This document shows, piece by piece, positions 42,991 through 50,978 of a DNA stretch of 64,000 nt. The number at the start of each line of letters is the position of its first letter. Within the stretch, counting starts at the first letter, position 1. Where the stretch lies: assembly GCA_041500225.1 (NCBI GenBank), contig JBGQLV010000006.1, positions 1 to 64,000 on the forward strand, written 5' to 3'. The notes under the pieces were generated by a model. It was not told the DNA's origin. It ran no database searches and saw only the letters and a program-made list of their open reading frames with translations. The position numbers and the translations under genes were made by a program. Source of the stretch: 0-14-3-00-41-53 sp041500225. Lineage in GTDB: Bacteria > Nitrospirota > Thermodesulfovibrionia > Thermodesulfovibrionales > SM23-35.

Positions 42991-43887
42991 ATGGATCCAA
43001 TTACCCACGGGCTTGCAGGTATAACAATTGCTAACCTTGGCTTTAAGCGAAAAGCAGCCATGTGGGTATTGCTCCTTTCATCAATTGCTCCGGATTTTGA
43101 CTACATAACACGATTCTGGGGTGCGGATATATTTCTCAGATACCACAGGGGTATAACACACGGCATACTTGCCTTGTTTGTTATCCCGATAATAATCGGT
43201 CTCATTTTTGGCTATAGAAAAGGGTTTTTATATTATTCCTTCACAGCCTTTCTCGGCTATGCCGCACATCTCTTTATGGACCTCACAAACCAATATGGCA
43301 CGCGCATTCTTTCTCCGCTTGACTGGCAGCAGTATTCCCTTGACCTGATATTTTACATTGACCCATATATAATTATAGGTTTTCTTCTATCTGTCATCCT
43401 GTGCAAGTTTAATAAAAACAGGACTACAGCCATAGCGCTTATTACAGTGGTCCTTTTAATTGCTTATACAGGTAGCCGATATTATCTTCACGGTAAGACA
43501 AAGGAATTTTTAAGGGAGAGAATGGATGCCAATACTTATATGGTATGTCCCCTGCCTAATGACTTTCTGAGATGGTGGTTTATTGCAAAGTCAGGGGATG
43601 AGATAAAAGTAGGTTTTGCAGACCTCTTTACACAGAGGATATGTGTGCAGGAAACATACTGGATACAAGACAAAGACCTGTTTATAGACAAGTCAAAGGA
43701 GACCAGGGTTGTAAGAAATTTTCTTTATTTTTCAAAGTATCCGTATGCTGAGGTAAGGAAAGAAGTCGGGAAGACAACAGTGGTCTGGCGTGAGCTTGCC
43801 TATTCCTTTTTCTCAGGAGATCATTTTGTAGCAAAGGTGGTATTTGACAAAGATGGAAAGTTATTAAATTCATCCTTCAAATTTTAA
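42991..43887 (+). CDS. YdjM-like membrane-bound metal-dependent hydrolase
   Basis: A 298-residue protein: MDPITHGLAGITIANLGF with an early His, SIAPDFDYITRFW with Asp, YHRGITHGILALFVIP with His, and YAAHLFMDLTNQYGTRIL with His and Asp in further motifs. About four membrane spans follow. It matches the YdjM/DUF457 class. Its C-terminal ~130 residues form a soluble domain of unknown role. The substrate is not known. Confidence 0.87.
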   Translation: MDPITHGLAGITIANLGFKRKAAMWVLLLSSIAPDFDYITRFWGADIFLRYHRGITHGILALFVIPIIIGLIFGYRKGFLYYSFTAFLGYAAHLFMDLTNQYGTRILSPLDWQQYSLDLIFYIDPYIIIGFLLSVILCKFNKNRTTAIALITVVLLIAYTGSRYYLHGKTKEFLRERMDANTYMVCPLPNDFLRWWFIAKSGDEIKVGFADLFTQRICVQETYWIQDKDLFIDKSKETRVVRNFLYFSKYPYAEVRKEVGKTTVVWRELAYSFFSGDHFVAKVVFDKDGKLLNSSFKF

Positions 43888-43891
43888 TATT

Positions 43892-43996
43892 TTACAACTC
43901 TATATTCTCTTTGACTGCAGTTTTGATTATTTTTTCCTCTGCTACCTCTATAGGAATTATATCTACATCAAAAGGCTCTGCAAAAATAAGACCTGA
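43892..43996 (-). pseudogene. Short C-terminal gene remnant, unidentified
   Basis: A start-less frame reads GLIFAEPFDVDIIPIEVAEE then a Lys-rich end before stop. DVDIIP is reminiscent of nucleotidyltransferase-like proteins, but the fragment is too short to place. It lies between the YdjM-type gene and the purN stub. Confidence 0.3.
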
Positions 43997-44073
43997 CTTT
44001 TACCCCTTGTGATACCCTTTGTCAAAGATAAAGAAACGACCCCTTATCGTCTTTTTCTCTTTAGTTTAATTAG

Positions 44074-44160
44074 TCAAGAAGGTCCCCTTAGTATGTCCAT
44101 GATTGACTGGAAATTCGAGCCTCTCCCTGAGGCGAGTATACCGAGTCTTAGATTTGACAT
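44074..44160 (-). pseudogene. purN: N-terminal stub of phosphoribosylglycinamide formyltransferase
   Basis: Starting at ATG 44158-44160 the frame reads MSNLRLGILASGRGSNFQSI followed by MDILRG and a stop after 28 codons. GILASGRGSNFQ.I is the first strand and phosphate loop of PurN. The remaining ~170 residues are absent, so the gene is broken here and a functional copy must be elsewhere. It lies 13 bases downstream of the SurA-like gene. Confidence 0.75.
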
Positions 44161-44173
44161 AACATACCAATAC

Positions 44174-45499
44174 TTATAACCTTATCTCTATATAGGCCTT
44201 CTCTCGTATGCCTTTAATCCAGTTTTTATATATCTCTGAAAAACGATCCTCGGCCAATTGATTCCTTACATCTTTTCTCACTTCATCTATACTTTGTGCA
44301 GATATCTTTTCCTCAAGCTTTACAATGTGAAGCCCCTTTTCAGACCAGAATGGGATACTGAAATCGCCTGTTTTCATCGTATTAAGCACATCAATGAATT
44401 CTTTTGCGAGATGGTTTTTTTTCATAAATCCAAGATCACCACCAAGCCTTCTTGAAGGATCTTCTGAATACTCTTTTGCGAGTGTGGAGAAATCCTCATC
44501 TTCCTTCAATTTTTGAATGATTAAGTCTGCCCTGTCCTCTATAGCCTTTTTGTCTGCATCATTTTCCGGTCTCTTAAAGAATATCTGCCTAAGCCTGAGA
44601 GTTTCACTATCACCGGGACTTTTCTTATTTTCCTCCATGTATTTTTTTACTTCTTCATCAGATATAACAATCTTACTTCTTATTTGCTGGCTGACAAGCT
44701 TGCTGACAGTTATCTGTTCAGAGAGTATTTTTCTGTACTCTTCAAATGTTAACCCTTCTTTTTCGAGAGATTCCCTTAAGGCGTTATCAGTCAATGAATA
44801 TTTCTTTTTTATATTTTCTATAGCTTCTGTCATTTCTTCGGGTGTAACACCAAGCCCAAGCCTCTTGGCTTCCTGGATCTGGAGTCTCAGGTCAATAAGC
44901 TTACCAAGAAAAAATGCCTCATTATCTTTGAATATATTCATCCGTTCTTCTTCCTTCAACGACTTTACCTGGTCTGTTGCCTCATGCTCCATCATCTTAT
45001 ATAGCTCGCTCCATGTTATAACCTCCTTGTTGACCACTGCAACTACGCGGTCGAGTAAAACGGCAGCATGAGGACCCGGCTCTTCACGTACGTGTTCCAG
45101 AGGTTTTACATCAGTCCTTTCTTTAATAGGCGGTATGGTCTCTCTCTGAATAACCTGTTTCGTTGAGCTATCTACCGTGGTAGTATCCTGAGAAGGTTGG
45201 ACAGACTTAGAAACAATAAAAACCTTGTCATACCCCAGGGAATACAGTTCACTTTTTAAAGCATATGCTTGTGTTTCCTGGCTAAATTCACCGCAATAAA
45301 CTTTATATAGACCTTCGGTTTCATGTACCGAGCATTTAATCCCTCTGTCTTTCAGGGTTTTGACTAAATTCTGTGTGTGTTTCTCTGACGAAAATGCTCC
45401 AACCTGAACAGAAAATATTTCTGATGAGTAAAGAACTTGATGGGTAAAAAAGAAAATAAATAATAGTGCGATAACCTTAAAAAAGAAGTCTATCTTCAT
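44174..45499 (-). CDS. SurA-like periplasmic chaperone/isomerase with N-terminal SPOR domain
   Basis: A 441-residue exported protein: signal peptide (~1-23), SPOR domain (~25-100, FSVQVGAFSSEKHTQNLVKTL), SurA N-terminal chaperone domain (~155-300, VAVVNKEVITWSEL), and a parvulin-type PPIase (~305-405, ADLIIQKLKEDEDFSTLAKEYSEDPS, GGDLGFMKKNHLAKEF). It should escort outer membrane proteins and prolyl-isomerise them, and the SPOR part should bind denuded septal peptidoglycan. The start at 45499 follows AGGAAAGGA. A fusion of SPOR with SurA is uncommon. Confidence 0.88.
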   Translation of the reverse strand: MKIDFFFKVIALLFIFFFTHQVLYSSEIFSVQVGAFSSEKHTQNLVKTLKDRGIKCSVHETEGLYKVYCGEFSQETQAYALKSELYSLGYDKVFIVSKSVQPSQDTTTVDSSTKQVIQRETIPPIKERTDVKPLEHVREEPGPHAAVLLDRVVAVVNKEVITWSELYKMMEHEATDQVKSLKEEERMNIFKDNEAFFLGKLIDLRLQIQEAKRLGLGVTPEEMTEAIENIKKKYSLTDNALRESLEKEGLTFEEYRKILSEQITVSKLVSQQIRSKIVISDEEVKKYMEENKKSPGDSETLRLRQIFFKRPENDADKKAIEDRADLIIQKLKEDEDFSTLAKEYSEDPSRRLGGDLGFMKKNHLAKEFIDVLNTMKTGDFSIPFWSEKGLHIVKLEEKISAQSIDEVRKDVRNQLAEDRFSEIYKNWIKGIREKAYIEIRL

Positions 45500-45584
45500 A
45501 AAAATATCCTTTCCTCCGCCTGAACAACTTAAACAAAGAATTCCCTGCACCAAAACTTAATGAATTATAAAATAGTAAGGAAAT

Positions 45585-45609
45585 AAGGGGACTATAGGAT
45601 GTCCCCCTT
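45585..45609 (-). terminator. Terminator after the minus-strand OmpA gene
   Basis: AAGGGGAC (45585-45592) pairs with GTCCCCCTT (45601-45609), with a short T-rich tail on the minus strand, 14 bases downstream of the OmpA stop. Confidence 0.55.
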
Positions 45610-45622
45610 TGTAATGAGCATC

Positions 45623-46456
45623 CTACTGCTCCACAAGTTCCACACGCCTGTTTTTGGCCTTTCCTTCTTCGGTTTTATTGGAGGCTATGGGGTTCAGTGA
45701 ACTTACCCCGTATGCCTTAAGCCTTGATGAGGCTATGCCGTGTTTCGATACAAGCGAATTAGTCACGGCTACGGCGCGGTCCTTTGAGAGCTTCATGTTG
45801 GCGTCGAAAGATCCCGCGTTGTCGGTATGGCCGACGACATAGACCTTAAGCGCGTTGTTGTTTTTGAGGAGTTTGGCAATCTCGGCTATCGCCGCGTCGG
45901 ATTCGGGCTTTATCTCGGCCTTCCCGGTGTCGAAGTAGATTCCATATAAAGAAACATGGCCCGTCGCATTGATGTCGTTGCCCATCGCCTCGGCGTTGGC
46001 CTCGACCTCCTGTTTCATGACTTCTTTTTCAACAATGGTGAGTCTGTACAAGGTCGGCCAAGCCGATACCGTCACCCATGTTTCTTTGCCGTCTTTCTCA
46101 AGCTTGACAGTGGAATTCCAAGGGCGTTCACCTTCAAACAGCACCTTGCCCCCTATTTTTGTGAGTGCGTTTTGGATATTTCTGACCACCTTGAGGTCTC
46201 CCGGCCCCTTGGCACCCTGGTTGAGGTTATATTGTATATAATACTTATGGCCCTCTACGGAGACTTTTTTGCCGTTCTGGACAAAGAATTCGTGTTTATC
46301 AAAATCCTTTTCACTGTAATCGATGATATGAAAATCCGGCATCCTCGTCAGCAGGGGGTGGTCTTTGCTCCCTTGCTTATCTTTTTCGGCGGCGAAGACG
46401 TTAAAACCGATCAACACAAACAACATGCATAAAATTACGGCAATAACCTTGTTCAT
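45623..46456 (-). CDS. OmpA/MotB-domain periplasmic or outer membrane protein
   Basis: A 277-residue protein: signal peptide ending AA/EKDK at ~22, a ~140-residue region resembling an uncharacterised OmpA-associated N-domain, and a C-terminal OmpA domain (~165-277) with IYFDTGKAEIKPESDAAIAE, VVGHTDNAGSFDANMKL and KAKNRRVELVEQ. It should bind peptidoglycan. Its base composition is markedly richer in G and C at third positions than its neighbours, which hints at transfer. It lies just beyond the last attC of the integron, but no attC was seen at its own 3' end. Confidence 0.85.
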   Translation of the reverse strand: MNKVIAVILCMLFVLIGFNVFAAEKDKQGSKDHPLLTRMPDFHIIDYSEKDFDKHEFFVQNGKKVSVEGHKYYIQYNLNQGAKGPGDLKVVRNIQNALTKIGGKVLFEGERPWNSTVKLEKDGKETWVTVSAWPTLYRLTIVEKEVMKQEVEANAEAMGNDINATGHVSLYGIYFDTGKAEIKPESDAAIAEIAKLLKNNNALKVYVVGHTDNAGSFDANMKLSKDRAVAVTNSLVSKHGIASSRLKAYGVSSLNPIASNKTEEGKAKNRRVELVEQ

Positions 46457-46598
46457 TATAAAGCCTCCTCAATGAGATTTTTATAAGGATACTGCGAACC
46501 GTTTGAAATGTAAAGCGTGGGTATGTCAACCCTGCGTATACGGGTTGTCTCGAACGATCTTACTTTTCGTTTGGCTTTTCATTTCTCTCTTCAATTTT

Positions 46599-46646
46599 AC
46601 CGAACAATGAGTTAAGCGGCTTGGCCGCTGGAACGTCTGGTTGGGC
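46599..46646 (-). other. attC site (integron array, minus orientation)
   Basis: Minus strand, 5' to 3': R'' GCCCAAC, then CAGACGTTCCAGCGGC, a CAA loop, GCCGCTTAACTCATT and R' GTTCGGT, 48 bp in total. The ACGTTCnAGCGGC / GCCGCTTAACTCA arms follow the layout of the class 1-like attC (TCGTTCAAGCC.. / ..GGCTTAACTCAAGC). Confidence 0.75.
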
Positions 46647-46666
46647 GATCATTTTTCCATTCTCTG

Positions 46667-47107
46667 TCACTTGTTAAGTTGACTAAATTGGCAACGTCCC
46701 CTATTTATCAACGCAACGCTTACTTCTAACTTTAGGACATGAGATGGCGGTAATCTATGTAGAAGAGAAGGGCGTTCGGTGTTCGGTATTTTTTTGCCTC
46801 TCTTCCCGTTGAGTTTGTCAAACTTGACCCTGTGTTCAAGTGGAGGATATATAAAGCCATCTTTGTTTTTATATTTAGTGATCCACTTGCATGCGTTATC
46901 AAAATTAGCCGCAGGCATGACCTGACCACCATCAAATTTGATTTGTGACGCATAATCTAAGAACCCAAATAAGTCCGATATAATCATTTTATCAACGACC
47001 AACATCAGCCGACCCCGCCACAGACGCCGGACTGAAAAGGAAAAGCGGCTATTCGAGGTCGGCCGGATGAATTTGTTATCCCAAATGAGAACTCGTGAAG
47101 GGGTCAA
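46667..47107 (-). CDS. Hypothetical protein in the integron array
   Basis: An open frame of up to 146 codons in the same orientation as the array. It reads KMIISDLFGFLDYASQIKFDGG, then ANFDNACKWITKYKNKDGFIY, then LLHRLPPSHVLKLEVS. No family is recognised. The first codons lie inside the 52-bp repeat at 47100-47151, so the true start is probably internal (Met at 47005 or 46987), or the 5' end was lost when the repeat arrived. The 3' end is 21 bases before the R'' box of attC 46599-46646, as expected of a cassette gene. Confidence 0.4.
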   Translation of the reverse strand: MTPSRVLIWDNKFIRPTSNSRFSFSVRRLWRGRLMLVVDKMIISDLFGFLDYASQIKFDGGQVMPAANFDNACKWITKYKNKDGFIYPPLEHRVKFDKLNGKRGKKIPNTERPSLLHRLPPSHVLKLEVSVALINRGRCQFSQLNK

Positions 47108-47151
47108 ATCTTTGATATTGACAAATATGTCACAGATAAAGATTTGACCCC
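47100..47151. repeat. Solitary REPIN-like element matching the RAYT ends
   Basis: GGGGTCAAATCTTT (47100-47113) and AAAGATTTGACCCC (47138-47151) are the same 14-mers that bound the transposase unit at 33766-34813. A 24-base centre separates them here. Confidence 0.82.
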
Positions 47152-47545
47152 ATTCCCTGTTTTCTTCTCGAGTTCTGCCCCTTACCCGATCCTGGAGCTA
47201 ACTGGATGACGCATTATGTGTGAGCCATATCTTTGATGAGGACGGTATAAGGGTTCTGAATTGTTTCTATGCCGTGGAGAACAAGACCGAATGGTCTCTC
47301 CACTGTCGTCGGTAGCACGGAAGATACGCAACGTTCCGTGCTGCAAGGCTATTGAGCATCGATAAGTGTTTGGTGCAGACTTTTGTTCTGATACCGTGGT
47401 GGAAACCAAGTCGGAGCTATTGGACAATCTTTAAAAAAATAAGGAAATGGAATTTTCTATTTTTATTTCCGATCAGGTTCGCTTTTTCTCTTGACAGTGC
47501 GGGGCCTTATAAGTGTTGGACGCCTTCTCAATGCTTTTATTGATG
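47152..47545. other. No supported gene; truncated attC at the right end
   Basis: Frames such as 47182-47427 on the minus strand show no domain and no good start. The right end holds the R'' box and first arm of an attC (47490-47521), which then loses its complement, so the array is disrupted here. Confidence 0.45.
47490..47521 (-). other. Truncated attC: R'' box and first arm only
   Basis: Minus strand reads GTCCAACACTTATAAGGCCC. GTTGGACG on the + strand (47515-47522) is the exact complement of CGTCCAAC (48774-48781), the R' box at the start of the HEAT cassette upstream. The second arm and R' are not found within the next 120 bases. Confidence 0.55.
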
Positions 47546-48685
47546 CTATCTGCTCATGGTCATACATTCATTTTTTTGTAAACACTGTGAGCACAACCCC
47601 TTGTCGCGATATTCATAAAACTTACCCAAACAACTACTGGCTGTTTTACATGAATCATTACGCGTACAGAGCGAACACTCATTCCCACTTTCAACGTATT
47701 CATAAAACTTACCAAAACAGCCTTTTAGGCTATAATCCTTTTGGGGCCTGATTTTCTCAAGTGCCCTCGTAGCCTCTTCTCTTATTGAAGAATCATCATC
47801 CCTTAAGGCAAAAATCAGAGGTTCAACTGCGCGTGGGTTTTTTATCTCCCCAAGTGCCTTTACCGTTTTCTGGCGGACAATCTGCCTTTCATCCTTTAGA
47901 GCCTCTATCAATAAGTCCAATGCACTGGAATCTCTTATCCCTTGCTGAACCATTGCATTTAGAATAGCTTGGCAAACTGCCTCACTGTGTTCACTTGTTG
48001 CATGCTTCACCTGTCGTTTCCAATTATCAACAATAAAAAAATCAGGTTTTTCTGATGTATACTTATACATATCTGAAAAGGATAGTGTTTCATACTCTAA
48101 TACATCAAGTAACGGTTTTATAATTTTAAAGTCACCTATTTTATTTAATGAGTTAATAATAGTTATTTCCATGTTTTTGGTGTCATTCAGTTGGTCTTTA
48201 ACCGAAAGTGCAGCTGTCATGCCCTCATTAGTATTTCCTCGTAGGAACAGAAGTTCTACTACAGTCCATAAGCTTTGCCACATCCCAAAACGAAGCTTAC
48301 CATTCCAAATAGAGAGTGCTTGAAGTAACGCCCATACATGATCATTCTTTATTTCCCCTAAAAATTCAACTGCTTTAAATACAAATTGCTTTTCGCTCAG
48401 AAGTGCGATTAACGACTCACTAAATCGAGGCTGTTTGATTTTGCTTAATGCTTCCGAAGCTTTTCTTTTCACTGATTCAGATTCACTCAGTTCATTATTC
48501 ATCAGGAACTTGATTGCCTCTGATGCCACTTTTGAATCGCCGATGTCGCACAATGCCAATGCTGCTTCTATTTGAATATCTAAGTTTACTTTAGAGCTTA
48601 AGACTTGCATTAGTCTTTGAATGTTTCCTGTTTGCTTTAACTTGGCTATATTAGGTGGGCCAAAAAATTTTTCGATGATTCCCAT
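47546..48685 (-). CDS. HEAT-repeat (PBS lyase-like) protein with Cys-rich tail, integron cassette gene
   Basis: A 379-residue protein. It starts MGIIEKFFGPPNIAKLKQTG, close to MGIFDLFGPPNVEKMLAKKD of the next cassette gene. Residues ~20-330 are alpha-helical HEAT/PBS-lyase repeats (DLLIEALKDERQIVRQKTVK, then AVEPLIFALRDDDSSIREEA). The last ~55 residues carry two related Cys units, CFGKFYEYVESGNECSLCTR and CLGKFYEYRDKGLCSQCLQK, each able to bind zinc. A protein-protein scaffold with a metal-bound end is suggested; the partner is unknown. The cassette boundary boxes (48774-48781 and 47515-47522) are exact complements. Confidence 0.85.
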   Translation of the reverse strand: MGIIEKFFGPPNIAKLKQTGNIQRLMQVLSSKVNLDIQIEAALALCDIGDSKVASEAIKFLMNNELSESESVKRKASEALSKIKQPRFSESLIALLSEKQFVFKAVEFLGEIKNDHVWALLQALSIWNGKLRFGMWQSLWTVVELLFLRGNTNEGMTAALSVKDQLNDTKNMEITIINSLNKIGDFKIIKPLLDVLEYETLSFSDMYKYTSEKPDFFIVDNWKRQVKHATSEHSEAVCQAILNAMVQQGIRDSSALDLLIEALKDERQIVRQKTVKALGEIKNPRAVEPLIFALRDDDSSIREEATRALEKIRPQKDYSLKGCFGKFYEYVESGNECSLCTRNDSCKTASSCLGKFYEYRDKGLCSQCLQKNECMTMSR

Positions 48686-48774
48686 AGGTTGCCTCCTTTC
48701 ATGTGTATACCCGCAATGACGAATAAGGTTATAGACAACAATGCCGTCTTTTTCATAATTATCATTTTATCTTC

Positions 48775-48839
48775 GTCCAACAATGAGTTAAGGGACGCGG
48801 CGGCTTTTTACCGCGTCCCTTTTGAACGACTGGTTGTAC
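48775..48839 (-). other. attC site between the two HEAT cassettes
   Basis: Minus strand: R'' GTACAAC, CAGTCGTTCAAAAGGGACGC, GG loop TAAAAAG, CCGCCGCGTCCCTTAACTCA, TT, R' GTTGGAC; 65 bp. The TCGTTCAA and TTAACTCA signature elements are those of the class 1-type attC. R'' GTTGTACG (+ strand 48833-48840) is the exact complement of CGTACAAC at 49924-49931. Confidence 0.85.
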
Positions 48840-48906
48840 GCTTTCATTTGTTCTTTAATCTTCCTCATTAAACGGTCGCTGTTGTCCCTATTTTCCTTCC
48901 CTATAG

Positions 48907-49788
48907 TTATCCCTGCCAATTTCCTATGCCATCCCAGATAAATTCCAGATTTCGAGAGGCACCCCGGATAGCGCATCGGCTGGTAAACTCTGCATGAGCC
49001 GCCCGCATTAAGTCCATCCCCCCTTTTTGGTTTAGTATTTTACCAATGAGACGAAGTTCTTGCTCTGGCGCTCCGCCTTGTCCTTGAACAAATCCTTGTG
49101 GATGCTCCCGATAAATGGTTACCATTTTTTCAATGGCGTCATCAAATTCGTACTCCTGCGGAACTGTTTGCACAGTTCGGTGTTCTTTAAGTGCACGCTC
49201 GACCTCCGGCCCTCCGATGCACTTCAGGGCACCTGCAACATCTATCGATATGTCATTGTCCGAGAGAGCGTTGATTAGCGATTCTATTGAACTTGCAGCA
49301 CCGATTTTTCCCAGCGCATTTGCTGACATTCTTCGCACATTTATGTCTTCGTCCTTTAGCGCTGAGATTAGGGGTTCAACAGCGGGTGTCCCGAATTTTG
49401 CAAGTGCTTCTGTAACCACGTCACGCACATGCCCGTTAGAATCTTGCAGCGCTAAGATGAGCGGCTCAACAGCGGGTGTCCCGAGTTTTGCAAGTGCTTC
49501 TGCAGCCGCTTCACGCACCAATAACAGTGCTGAGATGAGCAGCTTAGCAGCGTGTGGCCCGATTTTTGCGCGTGCTTCTGCTGCGTCATACCCCAATAAG
49601 GCTGCGTCCTTCATTGCTGAGATGAGCGGTTTAACGGCCCTCACATCTCCAACTTTACCAAGTGCTTGTGCTGCCTTTGCGCGCACATTTGCTTCTTTGT
49701 GCCGTAAGGCTTTAATTAAACCCTCAACATCTTTCTTGGCAAGCATCTTTTCCACATTCGGTGGGCCAAACAAATCAAAGATTCCCAT
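48907..49788 (-). CDS. HEAT-repeat (PBS lyase-like) protein, integron cassette gene
   Basis: A 293-residue protein. It starts MGIFDLFGPPNVEKMLAKKD, shared in pattern with the next cassette gene. Residues ~20-195 hold five or six HEAT units with regular spacing (EGLIKALRHKEANVRAKAAQ; ALGKVGDVRAVKPLISAM; PAVEPLISALKDEDINVRRM). The C-terminal ~95 residues are not repeats (HPQGFVQGQGGAPEQELRL, FIWDGIGNW) and resemble nothing known to me. The cassette runs from the attC at 49925 to that at 48775; its boundary boxes are exact 8-bp complements. Confidence 0.85.
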   Translation of the reverse strand: MGIFDLFGPPNVEKMLAKKDVEGLIKALRHKEANVRAKAAQALGKVGDVRAVKPLISAMKDAALLGYDAAEARAKIGPHAAKLLISALLLVREAAAEALAKLGTPAVEPLILALQDSNGHVRDVVTEALAKFGTPAVEPLISALKDEDINVRRMSANALGKIGAASSIESLINALSDNDISIDVAGALKCIGGPEVERALKEHRTVQTVPQEYEFDDAIEKMVTIYREHPQGFVQGQGGAPEQELRLIGKILNQKGGMDLMRAAHAEFTSRCAIRGASRNLEFIWDGIGNWQG

Positions 49789-49924
49789 CTTATTTCTCCT
49801 TTATCTACGAGCCGCGCGCCGAGCAAAAGGGGAGCGGTTGCTGTTCGATTCTTATATTTTTACCGCACAAAGCACTTGCAGCGGTCATAACATAAGAGTT
49901 TCGCCTTCTCTGTTTATTTTGTTC

Positions 49925-49989
49925 GTACAACGCCGCTGCTCAGGGGTGGCGCGGTTTTTACGCCATCCCTTGGAGCAGACAGGTTAGAT
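49925..49989 (-). other. attC site at the start of the HEAT cassette
   Basis: Minus strand: R'' ATCTAAC, CTGTCTGCTCCAAGGGATGG, CG loop TAAAAAC, CGCGCCACCCCTGAGCAGCG, GC, R' GTTGTAC; 65 bp. R'' and R' follow RYYYAAC and GTTRRRY. The arms pair as GCTCCAAGGGATGGCG with CGCGCCACCCCTGAGC. Confidence 0.8.
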
Positions 49990-50154
49990 CTTTCAGGTGA
50001 TTCACCAGAACCATTTCTACTTGATCCACAAGCGACGTATATAATATAACCGCAACCTACCCCTTAATGCCGTTCAGAGATTCTTCAGCAAACGGCGAAC
50101 TGTGTATTAACTGATAACCACCACGAAAGGTGCCTACAAAAATTTGTGTTATAC

Positions 50155-50727
50155 TTATTTATTGCTGGCTTCAGGCACGAGTACGGTCGCATCGCCAAAT
50201 GTTAGTTTGCACATCCCCGACTTCTGGAGACTGTGTAAGGTTTCAGTATCAATACTAAAGGCTAAGCAAAGTGAACAGCGGTTCTTTAGAAGCGTCAGGG
50301 TTTGGGGCATACCTTCATTCCGCTCAAGCCGATAGCCGTCGCCGGTGGTTGCCTGCTCTGTGGCAGTACCTTTGAAACCTAGTGTCGAAGTGTAAACGCA
50401 TGTACCCTTAGGTCCAGAAACGCCCACCCCAAGAAGCATGCCATCTCCCACCGCTCCGGTAACAGCGATCTGTTTTGTTACCAACGTGAGTGACTTCTCA
50501 TCAGGGCTGGAGAAGAGAGCTCTAATCTCTAGATATGGGAAGTCAGTGCTCATGGCTCGGCTTTTCGTGCCGTCCGTACACTCGATCTCTTGGCTGAGGT
50601 TTGCGGAGAGTTGGGTCACCGACCACTTGCCAGGTTCTTGTGCGGCACAAACAGTAGACACAAGAATAACAAGGGTCAGGACGAGCCCAGACATTCTAAA
50701 AAAATAGTGACTATTTGTTCTTATCAT
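50155..50727 (-). CDS. Exported hypothetical protein, first integron cassette gene
   Basis: A 190-residue protein with a signal peptide (MIRTNSHYFFRMSGLVLTLV, then VILVSTVCAA, cleavage near Ala32). The mature part has two regions with four cysteines in all, including GKWSVTQLSANLSQEIECTD and CSLCLAF, and probably a beta-rich fold. No family is recognised. The start at 50727 follows AGGAG; the longer frame from 50847 runs into the palindrome. It is the cassette nearest the integrase. Confidence 0.7.
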   Translation of the reverse strand: MIRTNSHYFFRMSGLVLTLVILVSTVCAAQEPGKWSVTQLSANLSQEIECTDGTKSRAMSTDFPYLEIRALFSSPDEKSLTLVTKQIAVTGAVGDGMLLGVGVSGPKGTCVYTSTLGFKGTATEQATTGDGYRLERNEGMPQTLTLLKNRCSLCLAFSIDTETLHSLQKSGMCKLTFGDATVLVPEASNK

Positions 50728-50740
50728 GAGATTCTCCTTT

Positions 50741-50888
50741 CTATCTAATGCGCGAGTTGAGCAGTGGGCCGGAGGCCCATCTGTTTCGAACTCCTGGTTC
50801 TCCCCTCGCGGAGCGCATTCACCCTGTTCGCTGCTCAACTCGCGCATTCTCCCCGAGCGGAGCGAGGGGAGAACCAGTTATTAGATAG
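50741..50888. repeat. 148-bp nested palindrome, candidate attI or ORF-less attC
   Basis: Three arm pairs: CTATCTAAT (50741-50749) with ATTAGATAG (50880-50888); AATGCGCGAGTTGAGCAG (50747-50764) with its perfect inverse at 50831-50848; and CTGGTTCTCCCCTCGC (50794-50809) with its inverse at 50862-50877. The two inner pairs interleave, so a simple hairpin cannot satisfy all of them. The outermost box reads ATTAGAT, whose last six bases complement GTTAGAT of the next attC. Confidence 0.8.
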
Positions 50889-50942
50889 TTACAGAACTTT
50901 AGCAGAAAGTTTTAATCCAGTCAATAGCAATTAAAAGCAATA

Positions 50943-50971
50943 TTGACATATCTGCTGGATATAATTATACT
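50943..50971 (+). promoter_or_regulatory. Strong sigma-70-type promoter for the integrase
   Basis: TTGACA (50943-50948), 17-base spacer, TATACT (50966-50971), 50 bases before the ATG. Confidence 0.65.
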
Positions 50972-50978
50972 TTTTAAA

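Noticed and set aside
45623..46456. OmpA gene as a true integron cassette
   Set aside because: It starts after an attC, but no R'' box complementary to ACCGAAC was found after its stop, so I treat it as flanking the array.
47182..47427. Minus-strand 81-codon frame in the disrupted part of the array
   Set aside because: No start signal, no domain, composition like a chance frame.
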